From contig JAKCWW010003008.1 of the NCBI GenBank assembly GCA_026260175.1, positions 23,646 through 51,419 of the forward strand: a stretch of DNA of 27,774 bases, written 5' to 3'. Below, piece after piece: positions 20,872 through 27,774 of the stretch. Numbering within the stretch: position 1 is the first letter of the stretch; the number at the start of each line of letters is the position of its first letter. The stretch is from Reticulitermes lucifugus. Taxonomy: Eukaryota > Arthropoda > Insecta > Blattodea > Rhinotermitidae. The position numbers and the translations under genes are program-made. The notes under the pieces were generated by a model. It was not told where the DNA came from. It searched no databases and saw only the letters and a program-made list of their open reading frames with translations.

Positions 20872-21123
20872 TCAAGAGAATTCCACACTTTCTCCTTTTC
20901 TACAAACAAAACCCCTTTCGCAAAATCTCCAGCTTTTAACTTTTCTGGATTTATGGGTATTAATGACTTGTCCATCTTTAATTGCTCCTGCTTTGTCAGT
21001 CTCTATCCATTCTTTAGTCTCCTTCTCTTGAAGATTAATGCCTTGATTCTCTATGGATGCTGCTTTTACGGTGTCACCAGCCGAAGACTCCAGAGAAGTC
21101 CAGAATGTTTTGGCGTTCTCCAC
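20872..21123 (-). CDS. Hypothetical frame, possible decayed exon
   Basis: This 83-codon frame starts MENAKTFWTSLESSAGDTVK and contains NLQEKETKEWIETDKAGAIK. It is rich in Glu/Lys/Asp and reads more like real protein than other frames here. An overlapping frame in the same strand (KMDKSLIPINPEKLKAGDFA) also looks protein-like, which suggests either an old frameshifted pseudogene or simply A-rich DNA. No domain, splice signal or family is recognised. Support is weak. Confidence 0.15.
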   Translation of the reverse strand: MENAKTFWTSLESSAGDTVKAASIENQGINLQEKETKEWIETDKAGAIKDGQVINTHKSRKVKSWRFCERGFVCRKGESVEFS

Positions 21124-22125
21124 TGGTGGCGTTCCGCACGCAGATTAACTGTTTATACCAACTAATAACTTGTGCTTCTTTAAACCGCCTCTGAAAGTGT
21201 TAACAGTGTGTAGTGAAAACAAAACGAACAGGAGTGTGTTAACCTTGTGCTCTGAAAATTAGAGGGATAACAGAAAGAGGTGTAAAATGGCAATGGGTTG
21301 TATGAAAAAAAACTGCGCCGTTGAAACGAACTTGCCGCTATTTAAGTGCCGGATAAACGAACTTTTATTGTTTACGAATGTCCACTACTTCCTGAACATG
21401 TGGTACGCATAAGAAAAGACGCCCTTTTCAGCCTTGCAGCTGTTTATGTTGGTCTCCTCACATCTTACGGACCCGCATTTCATATCCGGCCTTTCCACGT
21501 CGGTATTCACACAGACAAGCACGAGTATTTCATAATTAACAACAACCCCGAACGGTCAAAATATATTTTTAATGTGTTGACCTGGGAGAAAAATGTCCTG
21601 TATGTAAGTTATACACGGTACGTATCCACAAACTACATACCTGAAGGCTTATATAGAATTGCATAACACTTGCTGACTTTGATGGCCAAAAAAATACATA
21701 CCACAACAGCTTACGTCATCGAAGGCGGACTGATATTGCCCCATCACATAACGCACGTCCGATTTACAACGAACCTACACACCTGTATGGCAAACAGATA
21801 CAAAAGTTGAAACACGTGTCCGCAAAATGTATACAGCAGTTCTTTCAGCCAGTTTACAATATTTTCATTGCCCTTCCTCGCATTACCCCTTGGGAAAAGC
21901 GACCTAGGAGCACCTGGTGAGCTCCACAGATGTCAGAGACGCGGCGGCGGGAGAAAAGAATTCCTTCGCTTTGCTGAACTCGGCGCGTTGTCAGTGACTT
22001 CAGTAGGCTATACTGGTGTGTGCAGACATATGACCGAAATATGACACAGGAACAATATTTCTGAGACTTCCAAAAAGGATGCACCCAGCACTTCTTGCAT
22101 AGAAAGCGATTATTAGTAACTCGCC
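21124..22125. other. Unassigned non-coding stretch
   Basis: An open frame of 106 codons at 21346-21666 (plus) has balanced composition but no recognised domain. Nothing else is visible. Confidence 0.4.
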
Positions 22126-22653
22126 ACCACCACCATCAGGCCTTCACAGACTTAGGCCTCGTGGCCCCTTTCGGTCGCAATATTACAATACAGAAGGCTC
22201 TTTAATGGGCGCTGTGTTCCTTTTTCCTCCTGGTTGGTACTTCATAAGAGTCTGCAGAAGTCTGATCTGTCCATTCTACGAGAATGTCGCATCCATTTGT
22301 TTGTAGTTATAGATCTTTGCAAAACTGGTTGTGTTTTAAGTTCCTTCACAATATTTTAATTTCTTTTGTAGTCAAACAACGTGTATTTTCCGGTTTTCCC
22401 CAAAAATGTCATTTCTGCTGCTGTGATTCTGGATTTGTCTTGTTATTTTTGTTTCACTGCCGTACAGTAGGGTGGGTATTGCTATTGTGTTGTATATTCG
22501 TAGTCTGGTTTGCTTCTGGACTTTTGATTGTTTTAGAACTTGATCGGTGATCCCCGTTATCTGTAATTTTTTTTTTAATTTGTTTCTAATATTTTTTTCT
22601 CTTTCGTACGACAGCGTGCATCCCAAGCAATTGCGTGTTTATTTGTTCTACTA

Positions 22654-22841
22654 CAGTCGAACTCGGTTATAACATCATGAAATGGCCTGAATATTTTGTG
22701 TCGTTATGAACGAGTGTTGTTATAACCGAGGAGTAGAATGTTACGGTTAACAGTGAGGAATTAATTGGCAGCACAGAATATCTGACGTTATAGACGAGGT
22801 GTCACATAAAACAACGAGGTCGTTATAACCGCGTTCATCTG
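22654..22841. mobile_element. MITE of Tc1/mariner type, 188 bp, TA target duplication
   Basis: The left end CAGTCGAACTCGGTTATAAC and the reverse complement of the right end CAGATGAACGCGGTTATAAC match at 17 of 20 positions, and TA flanks both ends (22652-22653 and 22842-22843). Variants of CGTTATAACGA recur inside. There is no coding capacity. TA duplication and CAG termini fit Tc1/mariner-pogo non-autonomous elements. Removing the element with one TA joins the host LINE as VINNKIVEQIN in one frame, confirming the insertion point. Confidence 0.9.
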
Positions 22842-22990
22842 TATTTTGTTATTAATCACCATTTGCTACTGATGGGTCTCTTCCTCTGAATGTCGTTTTA
22901 GTTTTGTTGGTATTATTATTAGTCCACAGTTCGATGTTATATTTTCTCATTTGTGTACAGACTTTTGTAAAAAGGTATCAGATTCTGCTG

Positions 22991-23024
<34 letters not shown>
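22991..23024 (+). repeat. (CTA)n microsatellite inside LINE
   Basis: About eleven CTA units. On the minus strand they read as GTA (valine) codons directly after the FADDQ of the LINE polymerase. Two further valine/alanine-like codons (GCA GCA) follow. The repeat probably grew from valine codons of the element. Confidence 0.9.
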
Positions 23025-23026
<2 letters not shown>

Positions 23027-23345
23027 GATCATCTGCAAAAGAAGGGTTTTATACCCCTTTACATTGTATCTGTTCCATTCTGATGTTATTCCATTTAAGT
23101 ATATGTTAAACAGTGTTGCAGAGAGAGGGCAGTCCTTTACTATTTCTACTGACTGTCTCACTTCGTTGTTCAGTCTTGTTTTTATTTCACTGTGTTCGTA
23201 CATCTCTACTTGCGTTCAAATTAAGGGGTAAAGGACGCTCACTTTCTGTATTATACTGAACAGTGTCTTGTCACTTTGTGAAATGCTGTATCACTAAAAA
23301 AAATTAATGTGTTTCTACATAAAAATTCTCTCCTATTTTCCAGTA

Positions 23346-24710
23346 TCACTTTTAAGCTAAATACTGCAGCTATACATTATCTTCCACAATGGAATCCGCA
23401 TTTGTTTTCCAGTAATTATTTTTCCGCATGTAGTTTCAATTTCTCACCATAGTACACAAGTAACAACTAGCAGTTTCGTTCACTGAACCGTCTACAAAAC
23501 CTTGAACATGTACAGCTACACCACTACATGTTTCGATCTATAAAACTCGTCGTCATAACGGTATCCACATAGACCCACAAAGTGTCCCATGGTTTAAGTT
23601 ACTACAGATTTTCTAATTTGCTGTAACACCGATGGATGCATGTTAAGAACATTAATGAAAACAAATATGACGATTTATAATACACTGGAAAATCATCACT
23701 GTTGGTAATTCGTGGAACATAACGAGGCCTATAAGAAGGCACGTGTGGATACACACGTTACGATAACATATCTCAAACGTCCAAACACGTAGTGATAATA
23801 GCACAAATTTCAGGAGTTTTAATAACCAGTTTTATGAATACAAAAACTGCAACTGAATTACAAAACACGATGCTTCAATACGAAAACAAACTTAATTTAA
23901 AATCCATGTTGGTAGTGACCGTTTCTCCCACTCAGCCATTAAAATGTCTTTCTGGATTTTTCTGCACATCAGTCGTACATACTGACGTGGATCGGCACTT
24001 CGAGAATCGCTTGTAATACGGCACGCACCGCTTGTGGTCAGCACTTAAGCCACACTTGCTACCACTTATTCCGGTGTGGAGAGAGTAAAATATTTTGGTG
24101 AGGCAGTATTAAATACTACTATGATTGACGAAATGCTCTGGTCGCGCCGTGTCATAAACCTACGCAGTCATTCTTAGTATAAAATTCAACATGGCGTACC
24201 GCTAGTGCCAATGCTGTGTTCTTTCGACTATAAGGGGAATGACAATAGGCATGGTGGTGGGGGTAGCAAAAGTGCGTAGCCTAGACCCACGTCCGTTACC
24301 AACATGTGACCCAGCACACTACGTCGGTTCAACAGGTTATGAAACACGGTACCCACTGATGATGATAATGACGACGACGATGTCTATAATTACTGTGTCT
24401 CAGAAACACAAAGCATGGAAACTAAATACAAAGGAAGCAAACGTACAGACCGTAAGAAAGGTAATAAAATCATTGTCAAAACGAAATTACGATAATTACC
24501 ATACAATCCGCAGAATAAACATCGCGCTCCATCTCAGGCCCACCAGCTGTGCAGCCACACAAGAAAATTTTAGAAAAATTAACAGGGTTATCAAATCGGT
24601 TTCATCACGCATTATCAATAACATAGCGCACAGCAGTTACTGGAACTATGTCACGCGTATGTACTTAAATACAGTAACCGTATTATATATACGCACGCAC
24701 ACCCTTATAG
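23346..24710. other. Unassigned non-coding stretch
   Basis: No gene. A degenerate GAT/GAC triplet run occurs at about 24356-24381 (GATGATGATAATGACGACG), preceded by a frame ending YVGSTGYETRYPL that could be a LINE tail, but it was not recognised. Confidence 0.4.
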
Positions 24711-24718
24711 TGGTGGTG

Positions 24719-24760
<42 letters not shown>

Positions 24761-24761
24761 T
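24711..24761 (+). repeat. Compound microsatellite (TGG)n(TAG)n
   Basis: Six TGG-type units switch to about eleven TAG-type units. The 192-codon frame across it (24239-24817) contains a poly-valine run from this repeat and is not credible as a gene. Confidence 0.9.
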
Positions 24762-26628
24762 ACATGGGAAGACGAGTAACAAGAATTTCTATAACGATGT
24801 GGCTGTATTTCTGTTGAAAAGAATGTAAATGGCGACAGACTATCCTAAGTGCACAAAAAAGCTGACTGATTATCCCTCGTCCCGGACACAATATGAAAAC
24901 AGAATACCGGATATAACCGAACCATAGGAAAGTGACCTACATCAGCTACAGCAAACTAAAGCTAACCTAGCAGGGTGGCGAAGCTATAATGCTCCATCAG
25001 TGTATCAGGTAGTACCACATCCGAAACTCCTCCGGACTATCAGTTATCTGACGTTTTCAATGCTTTCCTGACTATTTCCAGGAAATGTAGTCATGCGAAC
25101 TTAAAACATGATACAACGCATCCTTTCAATCTTTACCTACTCACAATTATGTTCATAAGTCATACGAAGTTAATATAGCCCCTGCAGTTCAGAAAGCACA
25201 GATATGACATAAGAATCTGTGAGAAGAAAAGTACGCCTCGACGAGACCCTTGACCTCAAAACATTACGGAACCTGAACCAAAATAGGAGTCAGAAATAAG
25301 AACAAACACGTACTTTGCCACGTCTGTAATTTTTGGGCTTACACAGACGAATAACAATCGTGGCATATTTTAACGCGCAGCTCACTTCTTCTGTTTCAAA
25401 CTGTCAATTGCTTATCAGTCTACTTCCCAACACAGAAAAGGGGACTGCAGTTTCTTCGTTGTGCCGGTCACTTGCTTCGTAGCGTCTGGCCGGGCCGGGG
25501 TTGTTGGCAGGGAACTTCTTGTTAAATTATTACATACAGGTTCGTCCGAATAGGCTGCAGCACACCTCTGCACAGAGTGGGTTTACAATCTCCGCATTTA
25601 CTACAAGGACATGAGTAAAATCAACGAAAAAACTTACGGTGGCCGGTCTCTTTGCCGCGATATGAACCACGAACCTGCTCTACCAAGCAGGAGTGCTGCA
25701 CCTCTACAGACACGTTCCGTAGGAAAGCTCACGACAGGAGCCTTGGCTTGTTTTAAGACAGTGTCCCTAAATTTCTGTGTGGGGACTGAGCAAATGCCTG
25801 AAAACAATACGGTCAGAAAATGTCGGCCACCGGGTTCAGGAAAAAAATATTGCACCTCCCAAACACCATCACTCAAAACAACTGTAGTCGTACATCATCT
25901 CAGAGAAAAACATGTCACAGGGGCAGTTCTAAGGCCTGAAACGAGTCGTTTCAACAAGTGTAACAAATTCGACTTGGTTAATGACAGGTAAGATGGTCCG
26001 ACGAAGACCAAAATTAAACAGGTACGGGAACGTTCAGTTTACATGGAACAAGATGCAGAATAAAGATGACGCCGCCACCTCAGCCACCTCGAACCATCCT
26101 AAAAGGCCACAACACTAAGGCAAACAGATTGCCAAGAGAGTCAAGTTTGTAAGTTGGCAAACATGTCCCGGACAGGCTTCAGTAGCTGTTACAGTGGGTG
26201 ACTTCAATTGCAAATCGATATATGCCAGCAATAAACCACAGGAAGGGGAGAAACCGACGGGTGAGCAGCATGCCCAAGTCTTGCTCTCAGCTGCTGCACT
26301 TTCTGAAGCTCATACCATCTCGCACTGCGTACGAACATAGACTGCTAACAGTAGAGACGTATGACAGAACAAAGACTCATATTATTAGATAAGAACGTAT
26401 TCCGGAAAATGCATGGACGGAAGAACTATATGGATTGTGAATGCGGGACATTAAACACAGCAGGAACATCAAGATGAAATCGTTACAGGTACTTTAGATG
26501 GGGATAAAACGAGAAATATGTATAAAGCACAGGTGAAAACCCTTAAATCGTCTAGTTGGAATGCCGAGCAATAGATGATAAAATAATATCGATACGTGTC
26601 CTAGAAACACAGAATATTGAAGACGGAA
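24762..26628. other. Unassigned non-coding stretch
   Basis: No recognised gene or repeat. A frame of 126 codons at 25611-25991 (plus), with its 80-codon shadow on the other strand, shows no domain. Confidence 0.4.
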
Positions 26629-27084
26629 CTAGTTACACGTCGTGAACAGCGAACTTTACACTAAATCAACGGTAATTTGTATTTACCGTCAAAAACAACA
26701 ATTTATTGTATTCCACTATACTCAACAATTCTGCATGTTTCCGTCCATACGACCACCTTCACGCACAAATATGTACATGATTGAAAAACAAGTGAAATGC
26801 GTTAAAAATATGTTACAATTTGCGAGATCTCGTAAATTTTACAATTACAGTAACACTGGAATATTAGGTTACGATAATTGTAAAATTTACGACATCTCGC
26901 AAAATTCCAACATTTTTCATGAATTTCACTTGTTTTTAAAATCGGGTATATTTATGACTGAAGACCGTCGTACAGGCCGAAATTATACAGCGTTGTTGAG
27001 CATTGTTTGAATACATTAAATTTTTGTCGTTGACTTACATACTTATTACCACTGATTTATTTAAGTACAACGGGATAACTTAGA
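26629..27084. repeat. Long imperfect palindrome (fold-back element or hairpin RNA locus)
   Basis: The left arm 26629-26854 is the inverse of the right arm 26868-27084 around a 13-nt loop (ACTGGAATATTAG). Inner pairing is strong: GTAAATTTTACAATTA against its complement with GCGAGAT flanking, then AACAAGTGAAAT with TTTCACTTGTT. Outer blocks also pair: CAACAATT with TTGTTGAG, and AAATCA(A/G) with CTGATTTAT. Identity is roughly 80-85% near the loop and lower outside. No clear target duplication is visible. The 122-codon frame across it arises from the palindrome and is not supported as a gene. Confidence 0.9.
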
Positions 27085-27774
27085 TAAAAAAAAACTTTAC
27101 ACTACTCAGTCGCCTCCACGTTCCAATTTGCGTTATTAGGCCTAGATTAACTTTATTAATGTGGAAATAAATTTCGCTGTAACATCGTCGAAACGGAAAT
27201 AAATTCAGTCTAACGTGGTTACTCTCCCAGTTTCTTGAAAAATTAATTTCTAGAACACATCCAGAGGTAAACCGGAAGCTACCTGCAGTGACGTTGTTTA
27301 ATCGAAGGCTCTCAATGAGGCCAGTTAACTAGGCAGAATATGAAAGACCCTCTGGAATGAACCGGGTTAGCCTGATGATCGTCGATCTGGGAGAGATTTC
27401 TGTATCTTCACCGCCAAGACGCGACCGACTCCAGGACACACCTAGCAGGCCCATATCAAACGCAAAATGACATGAAGCGACTGACGCGTGATGCTGGTAT
27501 GTCCCATCCAGTTCCGAGACAAAATGCATGAAACTCTACCTCTGTACCTAGTTTAAACCTCCATGATTTGACACGCTCAGAGACAGTTTTACGAGTCTTC
27601 AACACCGATGAATGCTTCAGAAACACCTGATCGCATGCTGGTACAATAACAAGGTAGACTAATTTGGTCAGATTGCTCCCAAACAGACGTAGCAGCATGG
27701 CACGCGACATATCACTTAAGCCGGGATTAGACGGCGCGTGGCTCGTCCAGTGACGTGACGTCACTTGCTCGGCC
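27085..27774. other. Unassigned non-coding stretch
   Basis: No recognised gene. A minus-strand frame of 102 codons (27456-27764) lacks domain text. The last 60 bases are CpG-rich and hold a CRE palindrome. Confidence 0.4.
27755..27764. promoter_or_regulatory. CRE-like palindrome
   Basis: GTGACGTCAC contains the full CREB/ATF site TGACGTCA. It lies in a CpG-rich end piece (GACGGCGCGTGG, GACGTGACGTCAC) cut by the window edge. It could be a promoter edge or the end of a repeat. Confidence 0.25.

Larger units (their letters stand above)
22126..23345 (-). mobile_element. LINE (non-LTR retrotransposon), decayed reverse transcriptase region, minus strand
   Basis: Read on the minus strand across several frames, the order is: a decayed motif A (DTAFHKVTR, near 23270); a stretch MYEHSEIKTRL (near 23200); CPLSATLFNIYLNGI (RT motif B region); FADD (catalytic motif C, near 23030) running into valine codons; KYNIEL-TNKTKTTFRGRDP; INNK; LGCTLSYEREKNIRNKL; RIYNTIAIPTLLYGSE; and a C-terminus with MKYQPGGKRN and GHEA. 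The 3' end at 22126-22139 is a GATGGTGGTGG simple tail. These are the landmarks of an insect LINE polymerase. Frameshifts and stops show it is dead. The endonuclease domain is missing, so it is 5' truncated. It is interrupted by a MITE at 22654-22841. Confidence 0.85.

Noticed and set aside
21346-21666. 106-codon frame with balanced composition
   Set aside because: No recognised family or splice context, and this length is within what chance gives in 27 kb read in six frames.
22992-23023. Possible CRISPR or tandem-repeat array
   Set aside because: It is a plain triplet microsatellite without spacers. No spaced repeats were found anywhere in the window.
24239-24817. Longest open frame in the window (192 codons)
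   Set aside because: It crosses two triplet repeats that give Met/Thr and poly-valine runs. The rest has no domain text, so length alone is not evidence here.
25611-25991. 126-codon open frame with some tRNA-like text (CGAACCTGCTCTACC)
   Set aside because: No clear A/B box pair in either orientation and no protein domain, so neither a gene nor a SINE could be supported.
26642-27010. 122-codon open frame
   Set aside because: It lies wholly within the long palindrome, and the structure explains the sequence better than coding does.

Overview
The window looks like non-coding DNA from a large, repeat-rich arthropod nuclear genome. The density of tRNA-derived SINEs, the LINE families recognised by their C-terminal protein text, and the absence of long open frames suggest an insect, probably a hemimetabolous (polyneopteran-type) one. 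That placement is inference from remembered repeat text and was not checked by search. No host gene can be supported. The longest open frames are random, run through microsatellites, or lie inside repeats. A 221-base run of N shows the window comes from a draft assembly.

Layout: 1-310 holds a head-to-head pair of tRNA-derived SINEs (family C). 953-1202 is the first of seven copies of SINE family A, which has a Lys-tRNA-like head and a (TTTACC)n tail. 3449-3543 is an unbroken 95-nt alternating pyrimidine-purine tract ending in (TG)14(CG)9. 4253-4515 is the 3' end of a LINE. 5515-5700 is a CpG-rich patch with a perfect RFX X-box palindrome and other promoter motifs. 6570-6757 is a second LINE 3' end, followed by an inverted head-to-head pair of SINE-A copies (6794-7444). 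9425-9599 is a SINE of family B, and 10128-10914 holds two more SINE-A copies. 14042-14432 is a SINE-B insertion flanked by a perfect 15-bp target duplication, with the assembly gap inside it. 17056-18117 has another LINE 3' end, an unclassified repeat and two inverted SINE-A copies.

22126-23345 is a decayed LINE reverse-transcriptase region on the minus strand. Its catalytic FADD motif is followed directly by a (GTA)n expansion, and it is split by a 188-bp TA-flanked MITE of Tc1/mariner type. Removing the MITE plus one TA gives back a continuous local reading frame. 26629-27084 is the most striking structure: a long imperfect palindrome with arms of about 220 bp and a 13-nt loop, which would fold as one long hairpin.

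These elements do not form a pathway. The region is a record of layered retroposition and DNA-transposon insertion. The best candidates for function are the X-box/CpG patch (possible promoter of a ciliary gene lying mostly outside the window or spliced beyond what can be read here) and the long hairpin (possible source of endogenous siRNA if transcribed).
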